Source of the DNA: an uncultured Pelagibacteraceae bacterium
GTDB lineage: Bacteria > Pseudomonadota > Alphaproteobacteria > Pelagibacterales > Pelagibacteraceae
Direction of reading: 5' to 3'
Length of the DNA: 64,000 bases
Assembly: GCA_902572515.1 (NCBI GenBank)
Contig: CACGGJ010000001.1
Span: 62,001 to 126,000 of the forward strand
Shown: positions 33,853 through 44,300 of the stretch, piece after piece
Layout: each line of letters begins with the position of its first letter
Numbering within the stretch: the stretch's first letter is position 1
The notes under the pieces: generated by a model
What the model was told of the DNA's origin: nothing
What the model saw: only the letters and a program-made list of their open reading frames with translations
Database searches by the model: none
Made by a program: the position numbers and the translations under genes

Positions 33853-35554
33853 TTCTTTTTTCTTCGTGTCTAATTATCTTAAATTTTATACTCTTTTGTT
33901 TTAGCTCTGCAATAAAATTAGTAAAATTTTTAAGGTTTCTGATAATTAATTTAAATTTAAAATTAATATAATTGGGATTTTTACCAACCATTTCTAAGCT
34001 AGATATATTTAATTTATGACTTCCAATCAGTGAGCTTATATCTCCTAATTGACCTGGCTTATCAGGTAATGACATCCATAGAGTGGTGTTGTATTTTTTT
34101 GTTTTTTCCTCTTTTTGCTCTCCTTTATCATGCCAATATCTTCTTATTGCAGCTCTAGCTTTACCTGTTTTAGTTGTTGGTATCCAATGAAGTGACGGTG
34201 AATTATTTTTAGATGTTATAATATTTACACGATCACCATTTCTTAAAATGGTTTGTAGTTCGTTTTTGTTTCCATTAATTTCACAACCAACTGCTGAATT
34301 ACCAATTTTAGTATGAACAGCATATGCAAAATCTATAGCGGTTGCGTCTTTAGGTAATTTAATTACAGAACCTTTTGGTGTGAAACAAAATACGTTTTCT
34401 TGAAACATTTGTAGTTTTGTGTACTCATATGAGTCTTCAGGGTTTTCATTTTTTTCTATAATCTCAACAAGATCTTTTAACCAATCATACTCTTTCCAAC
34501 TTAAAGAATTAAATTTTTCAGAAGATTTATACTGCCAATGAGATGCAACACCTCTCTCTGCAAATTCGTGCATTTCATGTGTTCTAATTTGAATTTCTAT
34601 TGGTTTTTTATTTGAACCAATTACAGAAGTATGAATAGATTTATAACCATTGATTTTTGGAGATGAAATATAATCTTTAAATTTTCCTGGTATACAATTC
34701 CATTTTTTATGAAAAATACCAAGAGTTTTGTAACAATCGTCTACGTTTTTTAAAATTATCCTAAATCCAATAATGTCTGTTATTTGCTCAAGGGAAACTC
34801 TTTTTTTTTGGACTTTTCTCCAAATTGAAAAAGGTGTTTTTTCTCTTCCATGAATCTCTGCATTAATCTCATTATCGTTCAATATTTCACTTAACTCAAA
34901 AGATTGTTCCTCAAATAAATCTTTTCTATCCAATTTTATTTCATCAAGTCTTTTTTTTATTAATTTTCTTGCATCATTGTTTAAAATTTCAAAAGACAAA
35001 TCCTCAAGTTCGTCTCTTATTCTATGCATTCCCATTCTATCAGCTAATGGAGCATAAATTTCCATAGTTTCTTGAGCTATCCTTTTTCTTTTGTCCTCTT
35101 TTGTAATTGCTTTAATAGTCCTCATATTATGTAGTCGATCAGCAATTTTCACTAACAGAACTCTGATGTCTTTTGATGTTGCTAAAATTAATTTTCTAAA
35201 ATTCTCAACTTTAGAATTAGCTCCGGCTGAATTTTCAAAAGCTGAAATTTTAGTTACACCATCTACTAAATCAGCAACCTCATCTCCAAATTCTTGTTTG
35301 ATAGTTTCGTAAGTTGCAAAAGTATCTTCTATAGTGTCGTGCAATAGACCTGTTGTAATTGTAGCGCTATCTAATTTTAATTCAGTTAAAATATTTGCAA
35401 CCTCAATTGGGTGAACAGAATAAGGATCACCCGATGCTCTTTTTTGACTCTCATGTGCTTTAACAGCAAAATTATATGCTTTATCCAATTTTTCAGGATT
35501 AAGAAATTTATTATAATTCTTAACTTTATTTATAAGTTCATTTGAATTAAGCAT
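33809..35554 (-). CDS. rsh: bifunctional (p)ppGpp synthetase/hydrolase, shortened
   Basis: This stringent-response enzyme makes and degrades (p)ppGpp. The HD hydrolase domain has HPIEVA and LLHDTIEDT (about 42-75). The synthetase domain has GYKSIHTSVIG and EIQIRTHEMHEFAE. KFKD in PGKFKDYIS carries the positively charged motif of bifunctional enzymes. A TGS domain and a C-terminal ACT domain follow. At 581 residues it is about 120-150 shorter than typical Rel/SpoT. The helical and zinc-finger/CC region between TGS and ACT is missing, leaving only a short linker. Its end overlaps pyrE by 44 bases. Confidence 0.95.
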   Translation of the reverse strand: MLNSNELINKVKNYNKFLNPEKLDKAYNFAVKAHESQKRASGDPYSVHPIEVANILTELKLDSATITTGLLHDTIEDTFATYETIKQEFGDEVADLVDGVTKISAFENSAGANSKVENFRKLILATSKDIRVLLVKIADRLHNMRTIKAITKEDKRKRIAQETMEIYAPLADRMGMHRIRDELEDLSFEILNNDARKLIKKRLDEIKLDRKDLFEEQSFELSEILNDNEINAEIHGREKTPFSIWRKVQKKRVSLEQITDIIGFRIILKNVDDCYKTLGIFHKKWNCIPGKFKDYISSPKINGYKSIHTSVIGSNKKPIEIQIRTHEMHEFAERGVASHWQYKSSEKFNSLSWKEYDWLKDLVEIIEKNENPEDSYEYTKLQMFQENVFCFTPKGSVIKLPKDATAIDFAYAVHTKIGNSAVGCEINGNKNELQTILRNGDRVNIITSKNNSPSLHWIPTTKTGKARAAIRRYWHDKGEQKEEKTKKYNTTLWMSLPDKPGQLGDISSLIGSHKLNISSLEMVGKNPNYINFKFKLIIRNLKNFTNFIAELKQKSIKFKIIRHEEKRNAFTQKILKYFKKN

Positions 35555-35575
35555 AATTGATATTATACCACTAAA

Positions 35576-36154
35576 TCAAATTTGTTTAATAGATCTAATG
35601 TCTCTATCAGGAAGTAGAGAAATCAAGGTTTTAACATCAATTTGTTTATCAGGATGGATCCAATTCTTTTGAATCTCAAATAATGGAAATAATACAAAGT
35701 TTCTTTTGTGCATCATTTTGTGAGGTAAATTAATTTTAGAATTTTTTTTTGATACCAATTTATTAAAGTCGATTATATCTAAATCACATGTGCGAGGGGC
35801 ATTTTTTTTTGCTTTTTTTCTCCCTAATTGATTTTCTATAGATTTACATATTTTTAATAGTTCTTGAGCACTGTAATAACATTTTAATTTTAAAATTATA
35901 TTTAAGAACTTAGGTTTTCGTGGATCAGGCCAGGAAGGAGTTTCGTAATAACTAGATGCAGAGAGAAAATCTAAGTTATGTTCTGTTAATAAAAATTTTG
36001 CTTTTTCTATATTTGTTTTTCTTAGACCTAAATTTGAACCAATTCCTAAAAAAACAATTTTAGCTTGATTTTCTAATATACCTTGCTTTTTCACGGTTCC
36101 AATCTCTACTTTTTTTTGTTGCTCTTTTATCATATTGCTTTTTTCCTTTAGCAA
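35576..36154 (-). CDS. folK: 2-amino-4-hydroxy-6-hydroxymethyldihydropteridine pyrophosphokinase
   Basis: FolK transfers pyrophosphate to the pterin alcohol in folate synthesis. The conserved core is clear: FLGIGSNLG (about 35-43), [15 protein letters not shown] (split near 68-82), [12 protein letters not shown] (about 116-127) and [16 protein letters not shown] (about 140-155). The start is uncertain: the ATG at 36154 overlaps smpB by 95 bases, and the family domain begins only near residue 32. A GTG at 36094 would give 172 residues and an overlap of 35. The coordinate given is the longest frame. Confidence 0.87.
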   Translation of the reverse strand: MLKEKSNMIKEQQKKVEIGTVKKQGILENQAKIVFLGIGSNLGLRKTNIEKAKFLLTEHNLDFLSASSYYETPSWPDPRKPKFLNIILKLKCYYSAQELLKICKSIENQLGRKKAKKNAPRTCDLDIIDFNKLVSKKNSKINLPHKMMHKRNFVLFPLFEIQKNWIHPDKQIDVKTLISLLPDRDIRSIKQI

Positions 36155-36530
36155 CAGCTAATTCTATTTTGGCCTTTCCTTTTTTAAAATACATTTTTGT
36201 TGGAACTAATGTGAATCCATCTCTTTGCATTTTACCTATTAATTTATTTATTTCTTTTTTATTAAGAAGTAATTTTCTATCATCCGTTGGATTATGATTA
36301 GAATAACTGGCTTGCTTGTATGGAGATATATGTGAATTAATTAAAACAATTTCACCTCCCTTTTCAACAGCATAAGACTCAGCGATATTCACCTTGCCCT
36401 CTCTTACTGATTTAATCTCTGATCCCTTTAAAACAATTCCAGCTTCAAAAAGATCTTCAAAAAAATAGTTAAAACTTGCTTTTCTATTTAAACAAATGAT
36501 TTTCAAACCAGGATTGGTTTTTTTGTTCAT
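36060..36530 (-). CDS. smpB: SsrA-binding protein SmpB
   Basis: SmpB binds tmRNA and delivers it to stalled ribosomes for trans-translation. The 156 residues show [27 protein letters not shown] (family core, about 23-49, with GTEVKS-like motif as GSEIKS) and the basic tail [19 protein letters not shown] (about 132-150). The C-terminal tail that enters the mRNA channel is complete. It overlaps dapA by one base. The ssrA gene itself is not in the window. Confidence 0.96.
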   Translation of the reverse strand: MNKKTNPGLKIICLNRKASFNYFFEDLFEAGIVLKGSEIKSVREGKVNIAESYAVEKGGEIVLINSHISPYKQASYSNHNPTDDRKLLLNKKEINKLIGKMQRDGFTLVPTKMYFKKGKAKIELAVAKGKKQYDKRATKKSRDWNREKARYIRKSS

Positions 36531-37411
36531 TAAATTAAATTAGCAAACTGAAGAGCTTTTTTTACAATTTCTTTTGTTGTGTCTGTTACTTTAACAAGTG
36601 GTAGTCTTACATTGTCTTCACAAAGTCCTAAAAGTTTTGCAGCATATTTTACAGGACTAGGATTGCTCTCAACAAACATTGAGTGATGAACTGGTTGTAA
36701 TATTTTATCTAATCTTTCTGCTTCTTTTATTTCATTATCAGTATCTGATTTTGAAAATCTCTGAAAATCAGAACAAAGTTTAGGCGCAATATTTGCTGTT
36801 ACACTGATAGTACCTACTCCACCACGTTTATTAAATTCAAAAGCATTGTCATCATTGCCTGTTAATTGAATAAAATCTGTCCCCATTTTTTCAAGTGTCT
36901 GATTAACTCTATCTAAATCACCTGTTGCATCTTTAACACCTACTATATTTTTTAATTCATACAGTCTAGCCATTGTGTCCACTGACATATCAATCACAGA
37001 TCTACCAGGAATATTATAAATTATAATTGGAATGCCACACTTGTCATTAATTGCTTTATAATGTTGATACAAGCCTTCTTGAGTTGGCTTATTATAATAA
37101 GGTGTAACTATCAAAGCACCGTTAGCTCCTGCTTTTTCTGCATGTGTGGTTAAAGAAATAGCCTCCTCTGTTGAGTTGGAACCCGTACCAGCAATAACTG
37201 GAATTTTTCCATTACTTTCTTTTATACATAAATCTATTACTCTTTGATGCTCATCATGACTTAATGTGGGAGATTCACCTGTTGTACCAGCCGGCACAAG
37301 TCCATTGGTACCATTATCGATGTGGAAATGGATTAATTTTATATATGCTTCCTCATCTAGACCATTATTTTTAAATGGTGTAATTAAAGCAACATTTGAT
37401 CCTTTGAACAT
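36530..37411 (-). CDS. dapA: 4-hydroxy-tetrahydrodipicolinate synthase
   Basis: DapA condenses pyruvate with aspartate semialdehyde, the first committed step to lysine and diaminopimelate. The 293 residues contain GTTGESPTL (about 42-50), [16 protein letters not shown] (about 102-117, with the catalytic Tyr) and the Schiff-base lysine in [10 protein letters not shown] (about 157-166). It is the first gene of the dapA-smpB-folK-rsh run and diverges from the lytic transglycosylase with a 43-bp gap. Confidence 0.97.
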   Translation of the reverse strand: MFKGSNVALITPFKNNGLDEEAYIKLIHFHIDNGTNGLVPAGTTGESPTLSHDEHQRVIDLCIKESNGKIPVIAGTGSNSTEEAISLTTHAEKAGANGALIVTPYYNKPTQEGLYQHYKAINDKCGIPIIIYNIPGRSVIDMSVDTMARLYELKNIVGVKDATGDLDRVNQTLEKMGTDFIQLTGNDDNAFEFNKRGGVGTISVTANIAPKLCSDFQRFSKSDTDNEIKEAERLDKILQPVHHSMFVESNPSPVKYAAKLLGLCEDNVRLPLVKVTDTTKEIVKKALQFANLI

Positions 37412-37454
37412 AAATACTTATAACATAGTTTAAAGATTCATATACTAAAAGATT

Positions 37455-39674
37455 ATGCTCAAAAAAATATTATTTTTAGGTTACATCGTATCAATATTAA
37501 TATTTTCAAATAATCTCTTTGCTGAAATCAATTCAGTTGTACCTTTAAAAAAACCTGTTTTAAGTAAAGAAGAAATTCAAAAGAAAATATCTATAAATAT
37601 CCTTAAACCATTAAAGAAGCCCACGAAAACCAAAGAAATCGAAGAAGTGATTGTTAAAAAAGAGTTGGTTTTAAAAGAAAAAAAATTAAGTTTTAAAATA
37701 CCGAAGAAAAAACCAACTATAGCTGGCACTAGCACAGCTAAGAATATTAAGATTTCAAGATATTATAGTAAAAAAGACTTTGGGTTAGCTAAAAAAGCCA
37801 TTTCAGAAATGCAAAAAAGCAAATGGTCATCTGCACTTAAAATAGCAAAAAAAGCAAAAGATAACTCTATTTATAATTTTATACAATGGAGACATCTTTT
37901 AACGTCAGGTAACCAGGCGTCCTTTTACGATTATCAAGTTTTTTTAAATAAAAATTCAGATTATCCTAGAATAAGCAGAGTTAAATATCTTGCTGAGCAT
38001 AAACTATCCACAGAAAGTGTTTCACCTAAAAAAATAATAAAATGGTTTGGTGAAAATGATCCATTAAGCGGTTATGGAAAAATGATACTTGGAGAAAGTC
38101 ATATTTTAATTGGAGAGAAAAATAAAGGTACAAAACTTATTAAAGAAGGTTGGGTCACAGCAGATTTATCCAAAAATGAATTAAAATATTTTAGAAAAAA
38201 ATATAAAAAATATTTAAATGCAGATGACTATATTAAACGAGCCGATTATTTAGCTTGGAACGGGGATCGTTGGGATTTACGAAGATTAATAAGGTATTTG
38301 CCAAAAGATTATGAACTTTTATATAATGCAAGACATCTTTTAATGAGTAAAGGTTATGGGGTTGACCAAGCTATAGCAAATGTTCCTCAAAAATTTAAGA
38401 ATGATGCTGGTTTAAACTATGACCGATTAAAATGGAGAAGAAAAAAAGGACGTGTAGATTCTTCAACAGAAATCTTATTGAAAATAAAAAATGATAAAGA
38501 GTATTTAGTTAGGCCTGACAAATGGTGGAAAGAAAGAGAAATTATCTCAAGAGCATTGCTTTATAAAAAGAAATATGAAATTTCATATAAAATTTCAAGT
38601 AATCATGGAATGACTGAAGGGGCTGAATATGCAGCTGCTGAATGGATGAGTGGATGGATAGCTTTAAGTTTTTTAAATGATCCAATAACTGCTAAAGATC
38701 ATTTTAGAAATTTTTATGAAAATGTTAGTTATCCAATAAGCTTGTCTAGAGGTGCCTATTGGCTTGGAAGAGCATATGAGAAAATAGGCGAAAGAGAGCA
38801 ATCAAATAATTGGTACAGAGAAGCCACAAAATATCTTACTACTTACTATGGTCAGCTAGCTTTTTTAAAATTAAATCCAAATGGAAAATTTGAGTTAGAA
38901 AAAGATATGGAAATTGATCCAAAATATAGAATTCAATTTTTTAATAAAGAGCTTGTAAAAATTTCTTATCTTCTAGATGAATTAAAGAAAGACAAATATA
39001 CAAAACATATTTTAAGGCATTTAGCTAACGACAATATAGCTAAGGGCAGTGAAGTTTTGGCTGCAGAATTAGCTACAAGCATAAACAGATATGACTTTGC
39101 TATTCAGGTTTCAAAAATTGCGTCTTATCAAAAAAGATTTCATAATAAATACAATTATCCAATAATTAGTACTCCTAAATATATTAATAAAAGAAAAATT
39201 CCAGAAAGTGCTTTGATCTTATCTATAATTAGACAAGAAAGTGAATTTGATTTGGAAGCTAATAGTCATGCTGGTGCAAAAGGATTAATGCAATTGATGC
39301 CCTACACAGCAAAATTAGTTTCAAAACAAGCCAAACTTCCTTATTCAAAATCAAGATTAACCACTGATCCAGAATATAATATTAATTTAGGCTCACACTA
39401 TATTGCAGGTTTAATTCTACAATACGATGGCGCATATCCTTTTGCAGTTGCTGCTTATAATGCTGGACCCAACAGAGTTAAATATTGGAAAAAAATAAAT
39501 AAAGATCCACAAAAAAAACAAGTTGATTATGTTGATTGGGTTGAATTAATTAAATTTAGAGAAACAAGAAATTACGTACAACGTGTTATGGAAAATTATA
39601 ATGTATATAGATATATTTTAGAACAACGGCCTGTACCTATGAAAAACTTTTTTAAAGATCAGCCTCTATTTTAG
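37455..39674 (+). CDS. slt: soluble lytic murein transglycosylase
   Basis: This periplasmic enzyme cleaves the peptidoglycan glycan strand to 1,6-anhydro ends. An N-terminal signal peptide (about residues 1-23, ending NNLFA) is followed by a lysine/proline-rich linker with PLKKP, PLKKP and PKKKP at about 29-80. A long alpha-superhelical domain comes next, then the C-terminal SLT domain. The catalytic Glu is in IIRQESEFD (near 595), with GLMQLMP and VAAYNAGPNRV also present. The 739-residue length is somewhat above E. coli Slt70. The stop codon directly abuts the CCA end of tRNA-Ser on the opposite strand. Confidence 0.93.
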   Translation: MLKKILFLGYIVSILIFSNNLFAEINSVVPLKKPVLSKEEIQKKISINILKPLKKPTKTKEIEEVIVKKELVLKEKKLSFKIPKKKPTIAGTSTAKNIKISRYYSKKDFGLAKKAISEMQKSKWSSALKIAKKAKDNSIYNFIQWRHLLTSGNQASFYDYQVFLNKNSDYPRISRVKYLAEHKLSTESVSPKKIIKWFGENDPLSGYGKMILGESHILIGEKNKGTKLIKEGWVTADLSKNELKYFRKKYKKYLNADDYIKRADYLAWNGDRWDLRRLIRYLPKDYELLYNARHLLMSKGYGVDQAIANVPQKFKNDAGLNYDRLKWRRKKGRVDSSTEILLKIKNDKEYLVRPDKWWKEREIISRALLYKKKYEISYKISSNHGMTEGAEYAAAEWMSGWIALSFLNDPITAKDHFRNFYENVSYPISLSRGAYWLGRAYEKIGEREQSNNWYREATKYLTTYYGQLAFLKLNPNGKFELEKDMEIDPKYRIQFFNKELVKISYLLDELKKDKYTKHILRHLANDNIAKGSEVLAAELATSINRYDFAIQVSKIASYQKRFHNKYNYPIISTPKYINKRKIPESALILSIIRQESEFDLEANSHAGAKGLMQLMPYTAKLVSKQAKLPYSKSRLTTDPEYNINLGSHYIAGLILQYDGAYPFAVAAYNAGPNRVKYWKKINKDPQKKQVDYVDWVELIKFRETRNYVQRVMENYNVYRYILEQRPVPMKNFFKDQPLF

Positions 39675-39766
39675 TGGCGGAAGAGGAGGGATTCGAACCC
39701 TCGGTACAAGTTTCCTCGCACGGTCATTTAGCAAACGACTGGTTTCAGCCTCTCACCCACTCTTCC
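39675..39766 (-). tRNA. tRNA-Ser (anticodon GCT)
   Basis: On the minus strand the acceptor GGAAGAG pairs with CTCTTCC, followed by discriminator G and an encoded CCA. The anticodon loop TTGCTAA carries GCT on the stem GTCGT/ATGAC. A long variable arm typical of serine tRNA (GCGAGGAAAC...GTACC region) is present, and the T arm contains GGTTCGAATCC. Length is 92 bases. It reads AGC and AGU codons. No space is left between it and the slt stop codon. Confidence 0.95.
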
Positions 39767-39789
39767 ATATGACATTGTGTATTAAGCGA

Positions 39790-39816
39790 TTGTATTGAAA
39801 ATTCAATATATATAAA
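39790..39816 (+). promoter_or_regulatory. possible promoter/operator of the sarcosine oxidase operon
   Basis: The 67-bp gap before soxB contains a perfect palindrome ATTGAA-AA-TTCAAT (39794-39807), a TTGTAT at 39790 and a TATAAA at 39811. The latter two could serve as -35 and -10 with a 15-base spacer. The palindrome would lie between them, where a regulator would act. This is a pattern reading only. Confidence 0.35.
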
Positions 39817-39833
39817 GTAATTATTCAATTATT

Positions 39834-41087
39834 ATGAGAAATAAGTACTCAGTATTTTCGTTAATTAAAAATGCTCTTTCATATCATGAAAATTGGCAAA
39901 GAGCATGGAAAGACCCTAAGCCTAAAAAAGAGTACGATGCAGTTATTGTTGGTGGTGGTGGCCATGGGTTAGCAACAGCCTACTATTTGGCAAAAAAACA
40001 CCAGATGAATAATATTGCTGTAGTAGAAAAAGGTTGGATTGGTGGAGGAAATACTGGACGGAATACTACCATTATTAGATCAAATTATTTATGGGACGCC
40101 AGTGCTGGTTTATATGATCATGCGTTAAAAATTTGGGAAGGTTTATCTCAAGAATTAAACTACAATGTAATGTTTAGTCAAAGAGGTGTAATGAACCTAG
40201 CGCATAATTTACAAGATGTTAGAGATTTAAAAAGACGAACACATGCAAATAGACTAAATGGAATTGATGCGGTTTATTTAAGTACCGAAGAGGTAAAAAA
40301 GTTTTGTCCAATTATAAATACATCACCAGATATTAGATATCCTGTTTTGGGAGGAACTTTACAACGAAGAGCTGGTACAGCAAGACATGATGCTGTTGCT
40401 TGGGGATATGCTAGAGGAGCCGACGAAATGGGTGTTGATATAATTCAAAATTGTGAAGTTAAAGGAATAAAAAGAAATGGAGATAGTGTTGAAGGAATAG
40501 AAACAACTAAAGGATTTATTAAAACTAAGAAAATTGGTGTAGTTGCAGCTGGTCATTCTAGCGTAATAGCTAATATGGCTGGTCTAAGACTTCCACTTGA
40601 AAGTAAACCTTTACAGGCTTTAGTTTCTGAACCAGTAAAACCAATTATTGATACAGTTGTAATGTCTAACGCAGTGCATGCTTATGTTAGTCAATCTGAC
40701 AAAGGAGAATTAGTCATTGGTGCTGGAACGGATGATTATGTTTCTTATACTCAAAAAGGTAGTCATCAAATAGTTGAAGGAACATTAAATGCTATTTTAG
40801 AATTATATCCAATTTTCAGTAGAATGAGAATGTTAAGACAATGGGGAGGAATAGTAGATATTTGTCCTGACGCTAGTCCAATTTTAAGTAAAACTTCAAT
40901 TAAAGGATTATACTTTAATTGTGGTTGGGGTACTGGAGGATTTAAAGCAACTCCTGGATCTGGAGATTTATTTGCTCATACTATTGCAAACGATGAACCT
41001 CACAAACTTAATGCTGCATTTAATTTAAATAGATTTGTAAGCGGTGACCTTGTTGATGAACATGGTGCTGCAGCGGTTGCTCATTAA
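39834..41087 (+). CDS. soxB: sarcosine oxidase beta subunit
   Basis: SoxB is the flavin subunit that oxidises the N-methyl group of sarcosine (N-methylglycine). The FAD-binding [13 protein letters not shown] motif is near residues 42-54, and [15 protein letters not shown] follows at about 76-90. His185 in [10 protein letters not shown] lies in the region that carries the covalent FMN in characterised heterotetrameric enzymes. The C-terminal [14 protein letters not shown] (about 362-375) is conserved. The 417-residue length is normal. It starts the soxBDAG operon and shares one base (TAATG) with soxD. Confidence 0.95.
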   Translation: MRNKYSVFSLIKNALSYHENWQRAWKDPKPKKEYDAVIVGGGGHGLATAYYLAKKHQMNNIAVVEKGWIGGGNTGRNTTIIRSNYLWDASAGLYDHALKIWEGLSQELNYNVMFSQRGVMNLAHNLQDVRDLKRRTHANRLNGIDAVYLSTEEVKKFCPIINTSPDIRYPVLGGTLQRRAGTARHDAVAWGYARGADEMGVDIIQNCEVKGIKRNGDSVEGIETTKGFIKTKKIGVVAAGHSSVIANMAGLRLPLESKPLQALVSEPVKPIIDTVVMSNAVHAYVSQSDKGELVIGAGTDDYVSYTQKGSHQIVEGTLNAILELYPIFSRMRMLRQWGGIVDICPDASPILSKTSIKGLYFNCGWGTGGFKATPGSGDLFAHTIANDEPHKLNAAFNLNRFVSGDLVDEHGAAAVAH

Positions 41088-41362
41088 TGTTTTTAATAAA
41101 CTGTCCATACTGTGGAGAAAGAGATCAGCAAGAATTTAAGGCTGGTGGTGAAGCTCATATAGAAAGACCTAAGCAACCAACAGAATTAAGCGATGATGAA
41201 TGGGCAGAATATTTATTTATGAGAAAAAATATTAAAGGTGTTCAATTTGAAAGATGGAACCATACACATGGTTGTCGTAAGTGGTTTAATATGGTTAGAG
41301 ATACATCTAACGATGAAATAAAAGCAATTTACAAAATGGGTGAAAAACCACCTTCTCAATAA
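41087..41362 (+). CDS. soxD: sarcosine oxidase delta subunit
   Basis: SoxD is the small zinc-binding subunit of the heterotetramer. The 91 residues contain the zinc ligands: Cys5 and Cys8 in CPYCGERD, a histidine in GEAHIERP, and Cys63 in HGCRKWF. DEWAEYLFMRKN (about 46-57) and FNMVRDT are family features. It lies one base into the soxB stop and 1 bp before the soxA ATG. Confidence 0.94.
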   Translation: MFLINCPYCGERDQQEFKAGGEAHIERPKQPTELSDDEWAEYLFMRKNIKGVQFERWNHTHGCRKWFNMVRDTSNDEIKAIYKMGEKPPSQ

Positions 41363-41363
41363 A

Positions 41364-44300
41364 ATGACTAAAAACTTAAGAGTAAAATCAAGCGAGTATA
41401 TTGATGAAACTAATAGAATTTCTTTTAAATTTAATGGCAAAACTTATCATGGCTTTAAAGGTGATACATTAGCTTCAGCATTACTTGCAAATAATGTTCA
41501 TTTGGTAGGAAGAAGTTTTAAATATCATAGACCAAGAGGAATTATGACATCTGGTTCTGAAGAACCAAATGCTATAGTTCAAGTAAATCCTGGTACAAAC
41601 ATAACAGAACCTAATGTTAGAGCAACAGAAGTCGAGATTTACGAGGGTTTAGAGGCATCCAGTCAAAATTGTTGGCCAAGTGTAGAATTTGATATTGGTG
41701 GAATAAACAATTTTCTCTCCCCTTTTTTTCCAGCAGGTTTTTATTACAAAACATTTATGTGGCCTGCTAGTTTCTGGGAGAAATATGAATTTTTCATAAG
41801 ACACTCTGCAGGTTTAGGGAAATCACCAACATCAAGTGACCCTGACATTTATGACCATCGAAATATTCACTGTGATGTATTGGTTGTAGGTGCAGGTATA
41901 TCTGGAATATTAGCAGCAAAAAATGCAGCTAAAAATAATTTTAAAACGTTGATAGTTGATGAAAAAAATGAACTTGGTGGCTCAACTATTTTTGAAAATA
42001 ACGAATTTAACAAAATTGATAATAAAACTCCTTCTGAATGGTTAAAAAAAGAAATAAAGGAACTTAAAAATATTAAAAATCTTGAAATAAAAACTAGAAC
42101 AAGTGTAGCTGCTTATCATCAATATAATTATCTTTTGGCTAGAGAAAATCTAACTGATCATTTAGAGGCAAAAGATAAAACAAATAAAATCAGACAAAGA
42201 CTTCTGAAAATTAGAGCTAAGAAAGTTATTTTGGCCACAGGTGCTTTAGAAAGACCCTTGATATTTAATAATAATGATAGACCAGGAATAATGCTTTCAT
42301 CTGCTATTAAAAAATACAGTGAATTTTATGGAGTTGCTTGTGGTAGTAAAAATATATTTTTTACTAATAATGATAGTGCTTACGAAAGTGCTTTGTCACT
42401 ATATAACAAAGGTATAAATGTTAAGGCAATTATTGATATAAGAGAACAATCTGAAAGTAAAATTGTTAAAAAAGTAAAAGAAGCAGGTATTAAAGTTTAC
42501 TGGTCACATACGATTGTTGATACAGCTGGATACAAAAGATTAAATGGTATTTCAATCATGAAACTATCTAATGATGGTACTTCAGTCACTGGAAGTAAAA
42601 TTTCTATTTCATGTGATTGCTTGGGAGTTGCTGGTGGTTGGACACCTGCTGTACATTTATATACACAATCAGGCAGTAAACTAAAGTTTGATGAGGAAAA
42701 ACAAATTTTCTTACCAAATCAGAATACATCCAAACAAATAAGTGTAGGATCTTGTGGTGGAGATTTTAAAATTGATGAAATCATTAAAAATTTAAATCAA
42801 AAGCTTAAAGATAATCTAAATATTAAAGAAACAGATTTAGATAATATTAAAGTTGAGATCGATCAGGAAAATTCAAAAAGAAATATTTGGTTACTTCCTT
42901 CTGATAAACCTTTAGGTAAAACTAAACCATTTGTAGATTATCAAAACGATGCAACAGCTAAAGATATCAAATTAGCATTAAGAGAAGGTTTTAGATCTAT
43001 TGAGCATGTAAAAAGATACACGACTACTGGAATGGGTACTGATCAAGGTAAACTAGGAAATATGCATGCATTAGGAATAATTGCAGATACTGCCGGCGTT
43101 AAAATGGGAGAATTAGGAACTACTACATTTAGACCTCCTTACACACCATTAACATTTGGAACTATTGTAGGTAGAAATGTTGGAAAGTTTTTTGATATTT
43201 TTAGAAGAACCCCAATGAATGATTGGCATGTTGAAAATAAAGCTGAATTTGAAAATGTCGGTCAATGGAAGAGAGCTTGGTACTACCCTATTAATGGAGA
43301 GACAATGCATCAAGCAGTTCAAAGAGAAAGTAAAGCTGCAAGAGAAAGTGCTGGTATACTAGATGCCTCTACTCTTGGTAAAATTGATATTCAAGGAAGT
43401 GATGCTTCTGAATTCTTAAATAGAGTCTATACAAATGCTTGGTCAAAATTAGCTATAGGCAAATGTAGATATGGGCTAATGCTAAATGAAGATGGTATGG
43501 TTTATGATGATGGAGTTACAACAAGATTAGGTGAAAATCATTACATTATGACCACAACAACTGGTGGAGCAGCAAATGTTTTAGGTAAACTTGAAGACTA
43601 TCTTCAAACAGAATGGCCTGAACTTGATGTTTACTTAACCTCTGTAACAGATCATTACGCTACAGCGAGTTTATGTGGACCTAATAGTAAAAAAATTCTT
43701 AAAAAAATAATTCCCGATTTAGATTTATCAGATGAAAATTTTCCTCATATGTCATTCAAAGAGGCTCATATCGGTAATATCCAATGCAGAATAATGAGAA
43801 TTAGTTTTACTGGAGAACACAGCTACGAAATAAATGTTCAAGCAAGTTATGGAAAAGATTTATGGGAAAAATGTATGGAGGCAGGTCAAGAGTTTAACAT
43901 TACACCTTATGGAACTGAAACAATGCACTTATTAAGGGCAGAAAAAGGTTTTATTATTGTTGGTCAAGATACAGATGGAACAATGACCCCTATCGACCTT
44001 CAAATGGATTGGATAGTAAGCAAGAAGAAATACGATTTCATAGGTAAAAGATCTCTTTATAGATCTGATACAATGAGAGAAGATAGAAAACAATTAGTTG
44101 GTTTATTAACAGAGGATCCAAATGAAGTTTTAGAAGAAGGAGCACAAATAGTTTCTGAGTTAAATAAAAGTCCAGTAGAAATGCTTGGACATGTAACTTC
44201 AAGTTATTTCAGTCCAAACCTAAAGAAATCAATAGCACTTGCAGTAGTTAGAGGTGGAAAAGATATGATGGGAAAAAAACTTTTTGTGCCGATGGAAAAT

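Noticed and set aside
39767-39833. A glycine riboswitch before the sarcosine oxidase operon
   Set aside because: The gap is only 67 bp and nearly all A+T, with none of the glycine aptamer features.
41340-41363. A GTG start for soxA inside soxD
   Set aside because: The extra eight residues are not family-like, and an ATG lies 1 bp after the soxD stop.
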